From contig NZ_CAHJXN010000002.1 in NCBI RefSeq assembly GCF_903645285.1, positions 62,001 to 126,000 of the forward strand: a DNA stretch of 64,000 nt. Reading direction: 5' to 3'. The stretch is from Streptococcus thalassemiae. GTDB lineage: Bacteria > Bacillota > Bacilli > Lactobacillales > Streptococcaceae. The notes beneath the pieces are model-generated. The model was not told the origin of the DNA. It saw only the letters and a list, made by a program, of their open reading frames with translations, and did not search any database. Shown piece after piece: positions 57,701-64,000 of this stretch. The position numbers and the translations under genes are program-made. How positions within the stretch are numbered: the stretch's first letter is position 1; each line of letters starts with the position of its first letter.

Positions 57701-60304
57701 TTCATGCCCATCAACATAATCCGAATTCAACGAACGATCTCGTCCTTTTAATGTTTGTGAATTACTATTCCAAACTAAATAAGACTCAATATTATAAGTA
57801 TTACTTTCTACTAATCCATTATTTTCAACTTCAAAAGTTAAAGCCACAGGTCTATATCCCTGCTCTGCCGTTATATTCTCAGAAACATCATATTTCGTTA
57901 TTCCTAAATCTTTTGTATCAAAAATATATGCTGTTTTTCCTGTGTTTTTATAGTTAGTAATTGTTCTAGTTGGTATTACAGTAGTATATTTTTCTTTTAT
58001 TTTATCATAATCATATAAAGCTCTACCTTCATTTGGAGTATACACTACATCTGTTGTTAATAATCGATTATCAGTTGTCACACGAAAGTCTTTTAACGGA
58101 ACTTTAGGATCTGCAAGTAGCATTATTTTCGTTTCAGTTATATTTGGATCCAATTTTGATAGGTTTCTTGTTTGTACACCATTTTCACTTTCATTTAATG
58201 ATTTAAAATAATCAGTTGCATGATAACTAACAATTACTGGAAGAATTTTTCCTCTAGAAATATCTTTACTATTAACTCCTCTGCCATTCAGTACATTCAT
58301 TTCGAGTGATAACTCATAAGGTGTTTTATTATGAACAGCTTCTCTAAATTTTCCTGTTTGTGGGCGAACTTCATTAGAAGCTTGAGTTAGATTTTCACTG
58401 AAACTTAAATTGATTCGATTTTTATAACTAGTAATTTTATCATCTTCACTTTTTTCTTTCCAACTAGGTACCTTTACATCTAGAAAAGCATTAAATTCTT
58501 TAATTTTTATTTTTTCCCCATCTTTATAATACTTGTCTTCAATTCCTGAATGTTCTAACACAAGATGTTGATAGTGTTTGGACGAATCAAGTTTAATGGT
58601 AGTTGCCATTTCTTCTGCATTTGAGTACTCTTTAATCAATTCAGGTTGATTTTGCTCATTTATTCCATATAATTTAAATGGTTTTACTAACGTTCCACTT
58701 GCATCAGTATAATTAAGAGTTGATTTAGTTCCATTTGCGTTTAACTTAGCATATTTAAAATCTCCTAGTCTAACAGATGTAAAATAATTATCTTTCTGAT
58801 CTTTCGGAATAAAGTAATTAACAAAATTACCCGAAAAGATTCCCCCATCACCTTTCATCTGAGAATCTTCCAATCTAACCGAAGCCCTAAAAGTATCTGT
58901 ATCTGATTGATTTGAATATAATTTCTGATTACTAGGAGTCCAAATATAGGTATATAAGCTTCCGATAGTAGAAAGTCCATTTGTGGCATAAACACGAAAT
59001 GCATTGTTACTTGGTAATTCTTGTGTAAATGTTGAGCCATCTGGTCGATGCCCTACTGCAGTATAAGTAATTGGTGGAAGATACCCTTTAGTCGGTGTAG
59101 TATCAATATATTTTTGAATTTCATCAGATGTCGTCAAAACTCCCTTTTTTAATCGTAAATAAAGAGCATAATCATTAGTATTAGTACCTTCACTAACCCC
59201 ATTCTCTGGTATAAAAGTTGCCACTCCATTTTCCAGTTTCCACCTATCACTACCTCTCATACCTGGAGCTATTTCAAAAATGTCAGGAATTCCACTAATT
59301 GTGTAATCATATTTTAACAATCGACCATTCCCGTTATGAGAAGCAGTTCCATTCTCATCTGCTTCTCTATTCCGGATATAGGCTGTATTTGCTGCAATAA
59401 AAGGTAATTTGTACGTTGCATTTTCAATAGGCTTAAAAGTACCATCAATAACATTTCCTAATTTCCATTCAGCTTCATGTTTTGTATAGTCAATATATAG
59501 ATTGCCAAAAATAAAGCTTCCTACTTCTTTTGTACGAGTATCTGATTCTCGATAAAGAATTTCAGATAAATAATCAAACGTTGCAGTTATAGTCTTAGAA
59601 ACCGTATAATTATCACCAGTTCCTAATTCTACAGTAATAGGAAGTCGATCACCATTACTTGGAGCGTTTTTTATAGAGGTACCAACTCGCAATATCATCT
59701 CACTCTCTGCAACTGTTCCACCTGTCATAGGATTAAGACTCAATTCATAAATATAAGCAGCCTCTGTTGATTTATCTTCTACTTTCTTAACAAATGTAGA
59801 GTGTTTAAATTCTGGTTGCGATTTTGAATGTAAAAATTCTTTCGGAACTGTAATACGAACTTTTCCATCAACAACCGTTTCATCAGAGGATGCAGAGTAA
59901 GTTATAGATACTTTTTGATAACGACTCCCATTCCCTTCATTTGCAACAGGAATTTGTTTTTCTGTTGGTCCATTATGACTATCAAAATGAACATCTCCGG
60001 ATATAGCTTGGCTTGTAACTCCCTCTCTAAAGCTTACTCCTTCTTCCATCTTTTTGCCATTACGACTATCTTGATTTTTATTTTCTTTAGGTGTTTCTTC
60101 AGCTTTAATTGATTTTAAGATAGAAGTTAATGAGCTGATTTCTTTAGCTTTTTTATCAGCTCCTGACTGTGTTGCATCCAAAGTGCCTAAATATTGCTTA
60201 GCTTCTGCAACGAGTTTTTCGGCATTTTGGATTTGAGAAGCTTGTTTTTTATTTCCTCGGATACGTTCAATTTGAGCTTCCAAATCAGCTAATTTCGTTT
60301 GCAA
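51746..60304 (-). CDS. Giant MucBP-repeat LPXTG surface protein, 5'-truncated (probable pseudogene)
   Basis: From the first usable start codon (TTG at 60304) the frame gives 2852 residues. Order: a short coiled coil (ADLEAQIERIRGNKKQ), about 1200 residues of beta-rich adhesin-like sequence, six MucBP-type repeats of 83 residues, four of 82 residues, several diverged MucBP copies, Pro/Ser-rich wall-spanning sequence, then the sortase motif LPNTG (about residue 2817), a hydrophobic span and RRRKDDKE. MucBP proteins bind mucins or glycans. The frame stays open upstream to a TAG at 60575-60577. Those 90 extra codons encode Glu/Ala/Thr-rich sequence typical of the region after a YSIRK signal peptide, but no start, signal peptide or ribosome-binding site is visible. 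Without them the product would not be exported. Confidence 0.85.
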   Translation of the reverse strand: MQTKLADLEAQIERIRGNKKQASQIQNAEKLVAEAKQYLGTLDATQSGADKKAKEISSLTSILKSIKAEETPKENKNQDSRNGKKMEEGVSFREGVTSQAISGDVHFDSHNGPTEKQIPVANEGNGSRYQKVSITYSASSDETVVDGKVRITVPKEFLHSKSQPEFKHSTFVKKVEDKSTEAAYIYELSLNPMTGGTVAESEMILRVGTSIKNAPSNGDRLPITVELGTGDNYTVSKTITATFDYLSEILYRESDTRTKEVGSFIFGNLYIDYTKHEAEWKLGNVIDGTFKPIENATYKLPFIAANTAYIRNREADENGTASHNGNGRLLKYDYTISGIPDIFEIAPGMRGSDRWKLENGVATFIPENGVSEGTNTNDYALYLRLKKGVLTTSDEIQKYIDTTPTKGYLPPITYTAVGHRPDGSTFTQELPSNNAFRVYATNGLSTIGSLYTYIWTPSNQKLYSNQSDTDTFRASVRLEDSQMKGDGGIFSGNFVNYFIPKDQKDNYFTSVRLGDFKYAKLNANGTKSTLNYTDASGTLVKPFKLYGINEQNQPELIKEYSNAEEMATTIKLDSSKHYQHLVLEHSGIEDKYYKDGEKIKIKEFNAFLDVKVPSWKEKSEDDKITSYKNRINLSFSENLTQASNEVRPQTGKFREAVHNKTPYELSLEMNVLNGRGVNSKDISRGKILPVIVSYHATDYFKSLNESENGVQTRNLSKLDPNITETKIMLLADPKVPLKDFRVTTDNRLLTTDVVYTPNEGRALYDYDKIKEKYTTVIPTRTITNYKNTGKTAYIFDTKDLGITKYDVSENITAEQGYRPVALTFEVENNGLVESNTYNIESYLVWNSNSQTLKGRDRSLNSDYVDGHESGNTISRASVDVKFTNVIEYYTALGISKPGTPVVRGIIDVVNGNEVTLTPTIQNLTDNPQQIKEAVVLVPKKEAVTYLEGPIVDKSDSWDVVYTTSTVADKTTATYVTADQISNWKDVTAVKYVFKSDYQVTKETPFVDHFNVRVDQQNPNFIQSTSQIFLKNASNTWLESNVVGLRTEDIRGKVISRYYTTSGLDLSPRDSEARRTTEGFANEPYTTNKDDVMTKNGRTYIYKELDPTSATPSGTYEKQVTKKVTYLYEEAKEVTETKEVKRTIHYLEKNNETNVISQPVEQVVTASRKVYTGKETGRVVEGNWEIPANAKWESVTSPTPSEWEKPEVKVNDQYIAKAAIDEVRITPEVLNNGDIVENVYYERFVPVGGDVVAKYVIEGTTTELKPSTDVAKGLKVGTSYTSTAPVAGEELTDTDGKVYVYKGHKATSAGEQGTVTADKQEVVYEYAPKVGGNVEVKYVIAGTETNLKDPVALVTNGQVGSDYTATKENTLTKDGLVYELVKTNNGLKAGSATETGKVTEAKQEVVYEYAPKVGGNVEVKYVIAGTETNLKDPVALVTDGQVGSDYTATKENTLTKDGLVYELVKTNNGLKADSAPETGKVTEAKQEVVYEYAPKVGGNVEVKYVIAGTETNLKDPVALVTNGQVGSDYTATKENTLTKDGLVYELVKTNNGLKAGSATETGKVTEAKQEVVYEYAPKVGGNVEVKYVIAGTETNLKDPVALVTNGQVGSDYTATKENTLTKDGLVYELVKTNNGLKAGSATETGKVTEAKQEVVYEYAPKVGGNVEVKYVIAGTETNLKDPVALVTNGQVGSDYTATKENTLTKDGLVYELVKTNNGLKADSAPETGKVTEAKQEVVYEYAPKVGGNVEVKYVIAGTETNLKDPVALVTNGQVGSDYTATKDATIRKEDGRVYKLVEANNGLKTGSAAEIGKVSTEKQTVTYEYVLQNGDVTVKYEDETGTAISTPNELKKGVETGTAYDTRPEDVKKPRIQTADGKVYKLKETKADSAPETGKVSDTPAVITYVYTLENGDVTVKYEDETGTAISTPNELKKGVETGTAYDTTPEDVKKPRIQTADGKVYKLKETKADSAPETGKVSDTPAVITYVYTLENGDVTVKYEDETGTAISTPNELKKGVETGTAYDTRPETVKKPRIQTEDGKVYKLKETKADSAPETGKVSDTPAVITYVYTLENGDVTVKYEDETGTAISTPNELKKGVETGTAYDTTSEDVKKPRIQTADGKVYKLKETKADSAPETGKVSDTPAVITYVYTLQNGDVTVKYEDEAGESIKPDNHLKSQVPTGDEYNTTTVKDLTITKDGKLYKLVEKNGGVKEGSSKENGKVTETPTVVTYVYTEVKGEIIQKFVNESGKEIKDPTNTGKKSLNEKVNLEHLNRITDKDGKVYEFVKVDKIPTNFTEQPQTATYTYRAVKGQGVTVSYETTTGVTLKETQTVQPKDTVVGTDYDTSTSDFKPERIEKDGKVYILTATTKPGSAEEKGKVSEQPQNVTYVYEEVPEHETKQKYGNVIVTYIDKAGRPLSGTTETGVKVDKSVIDTPASLVKTPYDTTDNKPETIKTADGKVYKFIKVTQYSDAEKSDVKGRTSVVTYVYELQNATEELPEAHIGFVVVNYVDENGLSISGTSEGKEIPTTVMDVNGDLVGTQYDTTDHKPTTITTADGDVYEFVKKSETSDPESGELKEGVATVEYVYRKVVTTYVDEEGKEINPSDKGTKDKKDIPEYIYKESKKDEKGNTRHVYRQVVTSYVDEEGKEINPSDKGTKDKKDIPEYIYKETKKDKDGNTIHVYTKKSSSTPYSPTPSTPSNEESKSTVWKDTEGNILKPQEDGTKDKGTFTGYEYVKTILVGNVTTHIFKKVITPSHDGTPSHPEVPRQSDKPNHPDVPGQSDTPDHSDVTVTSDKSTQIVNSNESTFVDGKRELPNTGTQSSTSSLLLGALAAMTGLGLVSRRRKDDKE
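53833..54830 (-). repeat. Tandem array of four 246-bp MucBP units
   Basis: Anchor sequence CGTACTTAAC occurs at 53815 (diverged unit), 54061, 54307, 54553 and 54799, exactly 246 bases apart. Each canonical unit encodes 82 residues with YEDETGTAISTPNELKKGVE and ADSAPETGKVSDTPAVITYV. Units differ at few positions (for example TTPEDV, TRPETV, TTSEDV). Confidence 0.93.
54830..56345 (-). repeat. Tandem array of six 249-bp MucBP units
   Basis: Anchor ATTTAACTTCGAC occurs at 55051, 55300, 55549, 55798, 56047 and 56296, exactly 249 bases apart. Each unit encodes 83 residues with GGNVEVKYVIAGTETNLKDP and TKDGLVYELVKTNNGLKA. The unit nearest the C-terminus is diverged in its second half. Confidence 0.93.
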
Positions 60305-60574
60305 AAGAGATAAATTGATAGATGGTTTTGTCTCAGTTGCTTCTGCAGTGTTAGTATGTTCTGAAACTGCTGAAGCTTGTTCAGCTTCTTTTTCATTTTC
60401 TTTTACAGGTGTCGCTGGCTCAGCTGACTTTTCTTCATTTATTTTTGGTTGCTCAGCTAACTCTGATGTTGTTTCACTATCTGATTTTGACTCAGAGACA
60501 GTTCCTGCTTGCGTATTTTCTTGAACTTGGTTTAGTCCCGTATCAGCATCCTTTGTTACTACCGCTTCGTGTTT
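60305..60574 (-). pseudogene. In-frame 5' extension of the surface-protein gene without a start
   Basis: 90 open codons read KHEAVVTKDADTGLNQVQEN, then Glu/Ala/Ser/Thr-rich sequence such as SELAEQPKINEEKSAEPATP, joining the long frame without a break. There is no ATG, GTG or TTG before 60304 in frame, and a TAG precedes it. The rest of the gap to efp (60578-60863) shows no signal peptide in any frame that I can recognise. Confidence 0.6.
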
Positions 60575-60863
60575 CTAGCGAGGCAGCTCATTATCGTATT
60601 ATCTGCCCGATAGATCTCTTAAATTCAATCGATTTTAATCATTTCAAACGATGATCTTTGTTCTCGATAATTAAGAATTTGCCACTTATATATATCGACT
60701 GTACATACTTCGTATCATATTTCAAAGAAATTTTTAAGATATTTACTGATAAATTTCATTAAAAAATATAGGTAAATATTTCCATTATCCCACCTCCAAC
60801 TTTCTTTTTCATTCCTTTTATGGTAGAATGAAGAGTAATAATATTTATTAAAGAGGTAAAAAC

Positions 60864-61424
60864 ATGATTGAAGCAAGCAAATTGAAAGCTGGTATGACAT
60901 TTGAAACTGCAGACGGAAAATTGATCCGCGTTTTGGAAGCTAGCCACCACAAACCAGGTAAAGGGAACACAATCATGCGTATGAAATTGCGTGATGTCCG
61001 TACTGGTTCTACATTTGATACAAGCTACCGTCCAGAAGAAAAATTCGAACAAGCTATTATCGAAACTGTTCCAGCTCAATACTTGTACAAAATGGATGAA
61101 ACTGCCTACTTCATGAACACTGAAACTTACGACCAATACGAAATACCAGTCGTAAATGTTGAAAATGAGTTGCTTTACATCCTTGAAAACTCTGATGTGA
61201 AAATCCAATTCTACGGAACTGAAGTAATCGGTGTCACTGTACCAACTACTGTTGAATTGACAGTCGCTGAAACACAACCATCTATCAAGGGTGCTACTGT
61301 TACAGGTTCTGGTAAACCAGCAACTATGGAAACTGGACTTGTTGTCAACGTTCCTGACTTCATCGAAGCTGGACAAAAATTGATCATCAACACTGCAGAA
61401 GGAACTTACGTTTCTCGTGCCTAA
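60864..61424 (+). CDS. efp: Elongation factor P
   Basis: Relieves ribosome stalling at polyproline. 186 residues in three OB-like domains. The tip loop reads [10 protein letters not shown], with the Lys that is modified in many bacteria. The C-terminus has the conserved GTYVSRA. It has its own promoter (TGGTAGAAT at about 60820) and AGAGG. It is followed at 21 bases by the Asp23-type gene. Confidence 0.98.
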   Translation: MIEASKLKAGMTFETADGKLIRVLEASHHKPGKGNTIMRMKLRDVRTGSTFDTSYRPEEKFEQAIIETVPAQYLYKMDETAYFMNTETYDQYEIPVVNVENELLYILENSDVKIQFYGTEVIGVTVPTTVELTVAETQPSIKGATVTGSGKPATMETGLVVNVPDFIEAGQKLIINTAEGTYVSRA

Positions 61425-61445
61425 TCTCTAGAAAGAGGTCATTCT

Positions 61446-61835
61446 ATGGGAATTGAAGAACAATTTGGCGAAATCGTTATCGCTCCACGTGTACTTGAAA
61501 AAATCATTGCCATCGCAACTGCTAAAGTTGATGGTGTCCACTCATTTTCAAATAAATCCGTATCTGACACCCTATCAAAACTCTCTCTTGGTCGTGGCGT
61601 CTACTTAAAAGAAAGCAACGAAGAGCTAACTGCTGACATCTACCTCTATCTTGAGTACGGTGTGAAAGTACCAAAAGTTGCTCTTGCTATTCAAAAAGCG
61701 GTCAAAGATGCTGTCCGTGATATGGCTGATGTGGAACTTACTGCTGTCAATATTCACGTTGCGGGAATCGTTCCAGACAAAACACCAAAACCTGAATTGA
61801 AAGATCTATTTAACGAGGACTTCCTCAATGACTAG
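61446..61835 (+). CDS. Asp23/Gls24 family protein
   Basis: 129 residues of the YqhY type ([52 protein letters not shown]). YqhY in Bacillus is linked to control of acetyl-CoA carboxylase, and here the accA/accD genes are encoded close by on the other strand. Overlaps nusB by eight bases. Confidence 0.92.
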   Translation: MGIEEQFGEIVIAPRVLEKIIAIATAKVDGVHSFSNKSVSDTLSKLSLGRGVYLKESNEELTADIYLYLEYGVKVPKVALAIQKAVKDAVRDMADVELTAVNIHVAGIVPDKTPKPELKDLFNEDFLND

Positions 61836-62253
61836 TCCATTATTAGAATCTAGACGCGAACTTCGTAAATGTGCTTTTCAAGCTCTTATGAGCCTTGAAT
61901 TCGGCACAGATATGGAAACAGCTTGTCACTTTGCCTACACACATGACCGTGAAGATGCTGATGTGCAAATCCCAGCCTTTCTTCTAAACTTGGTTTCTGG
62001 TGTTCAAGCTCAAAAAGACGAGTTGGATAAACAAATCAACCAGCACCTCAAGTCAGGCTGGACAGTTGAACGCTTGACCTTGGTCGAAAAAAACTTACTA
62101 CGCTTGGGTATCTTTGAAATTACATCATTTGATACACCTCAGCTAGTAGCAGTCAATGAAGCCATTGAACTCGCCAAGAATTTTTCAGATCAAAAATCAG
62201 CCCGCTTTATTAACGGACTACTTAGTCAATTTGTAACTGAAGAAAATGAATAA
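61828..62253 (+). CDS. nusB: Transcription antitermination protein NusB
   Basis: 141 residues, all-helical, binds boxA RNA with S10 in rRNA antitermination. Features: [19 protein letters not shown] and the C-terminal [20 protein letters not shown] then FINGLLSQF. Last gene of the efp-asp23-nusB group, followed by terminators. Confidence 0.97.
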   Translation: MTSPLLESRRELRKCAFQALMSLEFGTDMETACHFAYTHDREDADVQIPAFLLNLVSGVQAQKDELDKQINQHLKSGWTVERLTLVEKNLLRLGIFEITSFDTPQLVAVNEAIELAKNFSDQKSARFINGLLSQFVTEENE

Positions 62254-62255
62254 TC

Positions 62256-62292
62256 AAAAAGGTGTTTGGTCTTCCAAGCACCTTTTGACTTT
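62256..62292 (+). terminator. Terminator after nusB
   Basis: AAAAGGTGTTTGG-TCTT-CCAAGCACCTTTT, then GACTTT. Confidence 0.8.
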
Positions 62293-62319
62293 CCCCTCTG
62301 CACAGAGTAAGAACCACAT

Positions 62320-62354
62320 AAAAACTAGAACTGGCAGTCAGTTCTAGTTTTTGC
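62320..62354. terminator. Second terminator in the nusB-accA gap
   Basis: AAAACTAGAACTG pairs with CAGTTCTAGTTTT around a five-base loop; usable on both strands and so possibly serving accA. Confidence 0.75.
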
Positions 62355-62369
62355 GTATTCTAAAGAATT

Positions 62370-62520
62370 ATACTCAATGAAAATCAAAAAGCAAACTAGG
62401 AAGCTAGCCGTAGGCTGCTCAAAACACGGTTTTGAGGTTGTGGATAGAACTGACGAAGTCAGTAACATATATACGGCAAGGCGAAGCTGACGTGGTTTGA
62501 AGAGATTTTCGAAGAGTATT
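62370..62520 (-). repeat. BOX element 5 (A-B-C), overlapping the accA stop codon
   Basis: Reverse orientation: TACTCAATGAAAATCAAAAA, then CAAAACACGGTTTTGAGG, ACTGACGAAGTCAGT, GCCGTATATATG region, and GATTTTCGAAGAGTATT. The last two bases (62519-62520) are part of the accA TAA stop. Confidence 0.93.
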
Positions 62521-63286
62521 AGTATTTTCTAAATCGTTGATAACGTTCTTCCAACAGCTCTTCTAGCGGTTTTTGTGAAAGTCTAGCTAGCTCAGCTTGA
62601 AGTTCTCTTTTGACATTCTTAATCAGTTCCTTACTAGAAAGTCCTGCTTCAGAAATCACTTTATCCACCACGTCCATTTCTAATAACTCGTGTGAAGTGA
62701 TTTTCATCAACTCTGCTGCTTCCATGGCACGACTGCCGTCCTTCCATAGAATGGAAGCAAAGCCTTCTGGACTGAGAATAGCATAGATAGAATTTTCCAG
62801 CATCCAGACACGGTCTGCGACTGCTAGAGCCAGAGCACCACCTGAACCACCTTCACCGATAATGATAGCGATAATAGGAACTCTCAGATCACTCATTTCC
62901 ATGAGATTGCGAGCAATGGCTTCTCCCTGTCCACGTTCTTCCGCTCCCACACCAGGATAAGCACCTGCTGTATTGATAAAGGTCACAACTGGACGGCCAA
63001 ATTTTTCAGCCTGTTTCATCAACCGTAGGGCCTTGCGGTAGCCTTCTGGATGCGGTTGACCAAAATTCCGCTTGAGGTTATCTTGTAAACTCTTGCCTTT
63101 TTGGATACCAACCACTGTTACAGCTTGATCTCCAAGCCAGCCGATACCACCAACAACTGCACCATCATCACGAAAAGAACGGTCACCATGTAATTGGATA
63201 AATTCATCAAAAATGCCTGTCGCAAAGTCCAAAGTTGTCAAGCGACTCTGCTCACGCGCTTCTCTGACTATTTTTGCAATATTCAT
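62519..63286 (-). CDS. accA: Acetyl-CoA carboxylase carboxyltransferase subunit alpha
   Basis: 255 residues, shorter than the E. coli protein because it lacks the N-terminal extension, as in other streptococci. Carboxyltransferase crotonase fold with [20 protein letters not shown] and [20 protein letters not shown]. Transfers carboxyl from biotin to acetyl-CoA with AccD. Start overlaps the accD stop by four bases. Confidence 0.97.
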   Translation of the reverse strand: MNIAKIVREAREQSRLTTLDFATGIFDEFIQLHGDRSFRDDGAVVGGIGWLGDQAVTVVGIQKGKSLQDNLKRNFGQPHPEGYRKALRLMKQAEKFGRPVVTFINTAGAYPGVGAEERGQGEAIARNLMEMSDLRVPIIAIIIGEGGSGGALALAVADRVWMLENSIYAILSPEGFASILWKDGSRAMEAAELMKITSHELLEMDVVDKVISEAGLSSKELIKNVKRELQAELARLSQKPLEELLEERYQRFRKY

Positions 63287-64000
63287 CTGGGACCCCCTCC
63301 GTGCAATCTGACTAGACTAGCAATCGTATCTGGTAAGTCTCTTCTTTTGACAATAGCATCCACAAATCCATGCTCCAATAGGAATTCTGCCTTTTGGAAC
63401 CCCTCAGGCAAGCTTTCACGAACCGTATTTTCAATGACACGACGCCCAGCAAAACCAACCAAGCTCTGTGGTTCAGCCAGAATAATATCCCCTTCCATAG
63501 CGAAAGAAGCTGTCACACCACCTGTCGTTGGATCTGTCAAAATGGTCAGGTAAAAGAGACCTGCATTTGAATGGCGTTTAACTGCTGCAGAAATCTTGGC
63601 CATCTGCATGAGACTCATGATTCCTTCCTGCATACGGGCTCCACCAGAGGCTGTGAATAGGACAACTGGCAATTTTTCGACAGTCGCATACTCAAATAAG
63701 CGAGTAATTTTTTCACCTACAACTGTACCCATAGAAGCCATAATAAAGTTGGAATCCATAATCCCAAGAGCTACAGTCTGACCTTTAATAAGAGCAGTTC
63801 CTGTCACAACAGCTTCATCCAGCCCTGTTTTTTCACGCATAGCTGCTAGTTTCTTTTGATAACCAGGGAAATGCAAGGGATCCTTGCTTTCAATCCCTGT
63901 AAACAATTCCTTGAAGGTTCCCATATCAATCGTCAAAACCAAGCGTTCTTGGGCAGAAATACGAAAGGTATAGCTACAGTGCGGACAGATACGCTCACTT
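63283..64000 (-). CDS. accD: Acetyl-CoA carboxylase carboxyltransferase subunit beta (5' end off the window)
   Basis: About 239 residues visible of roughly 290. The frame runs to the window edge, where the zinc-ribbon pair CPHC ([20 protein letters not shown]) is seen; the first Cys pair and the start lie beyond 64000. The catalytic domain shows [20 protein letters not shown] and [18 protein letters not shown]. Forms the alpha2beta2 carboxyltransferase with AccA. The apparent start at 63942 is an internal TTG (leucine codon) and not real. Confidence 0.97.
   Translation of the reverse strand, partial: SERICPHCSYTFRISAQERLVLTIDMGTFKELFTGIESKDPLHFPGYQKKLAAMREKTGLDEAVVTGTALIKGQTVALGIMDSNFIMASMGTVVGEKITRLFEYATVEKLPVVLFTASGGARMQEGIMSLMQMAKISAAVKRHSNAGLFYLTILTDPTTGGVTASFAMEGDIILAEPQSLVGFAGRRVIENTVRESLPEGFQKAEFLLEHGFVDAIVKRRDLPDTIASLVRLHGGGPR

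Noticed and set aside
60578..60720. Possible signal-peptide remnant (NYREQR-like codons near 60670) for the surface gene
   Set aside because: The resemblance to YSIRK-type leaders is a few residues only, is in a frame with stops and is followed by no hydrophobic stretch.
60759..61376. 205-codon minus-strand frame over efp
   Set aside because: Antisense shadow of efp with Trp/Phe/Cys-rich nonsense composition and no start context.
51746..63286. Genomic island or prophage carrying the surface gene
   Set aside because: There is no integrase, attachment site or phage gene; only one gene sits between the conserved gatB and efp.
63283..63942. accD start at 63942
   Set aside because: That codon is an internal TTG leucine. 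The frame continues to the window edge through the zinc ribbon CPHC.

Overview
This window comes from the chromosome of a Mitis-group Streptococcus (S. mitis / S. oralis / S. pneumoniae relatives). Three things point there. Protein sequences such as HrcA, GlnR, RpoE and PflB look pneumococcal. Gene order matches what I recall of pneumococcal chromosomes, read in reverse: dnaJ-dnaK-grpE-hrcA, glnA-glnR, pgk, pyrG-rpoE, trkA-trkH, pfl, ilv, gatCAB, efp, acc. There are also five BOX elements containing the BOXA1R primer sequence. This is an assignment from recall, not a database match, and the species is not fixed.

Layout. 1-5300: heat-shock block (hrcA, grpE, dnaK, then a DJ-1-like gene, then dnaJ cut by the window edge) behind a promoter bracketed by two CIRCE operators. 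5330-6830: a PadR regulator with two DUF2812 membrane proteins. 6870-9220: glutamine synthetase with its repressor GlnR and a small membrane protein. 9350-12790: pgk, a Na/Pi-type transporter and a short eroded stretch. 12790-15480: pyrG behind a probable CTP-sensing attenuator, then rpoE (delta). 15500-18700: GNAT and ParB-like genes, a PAP2 phosphatase, ribU with an FMN riboswitch, and trmL with an attenuator leader. 18738-22930: an ECF transporter (S, fused double ATPase, T) with a SAM-hydrolase-type enzyme. 23116-25908: TrkA/TrkH potassium uptake. 26245-32700: pflB, dinB, uppP and a DUF2207 protein. 32835-35460: a polar amino-acid ABC transporter and a small HTH protein with a probable self-operator. 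35463-36220 is largely eroded DNA. 36221-41415: branched-chain amino-acid genes ilvB-ilvN-ilvC-(unknown)-ilvA. 41524-43902: fakA, an Asp23-type gene and rpmB. 44042-46590 is a scrap zone: an intact IS30-family element, palindromes resembling its ends, a transposase fragment and a broken GT8 glycosyltransferase. 46592-51560: prfC, gatCAB. 51746-60574: a giant MucBP-repeat LPXTG surface-protein gene with no visible start or signal peptide. 60864-64000: efp, an Asp23-type gene and nusB, then accA and accD (cut by the edge).

Most genes are conserved housekeeping genes. The less ordinary content is in the regulatory and repeat layer. A dispersed repeat family and BOX elements sit flush against stop codons. 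The FMN riboswitch carries a very long variable arm. The ribU promoter lies inside the terminator of trmL. A BOX lies between the pyrG attenuator and pyrG. The surface gene has 249-bp and 246-bp tandem arrays with a higher-order three-unit duplication, yet has lost its 5' end. I found no prophage, CRISPR array, rRNA, tRNA or convincing new multi-gene defence system.
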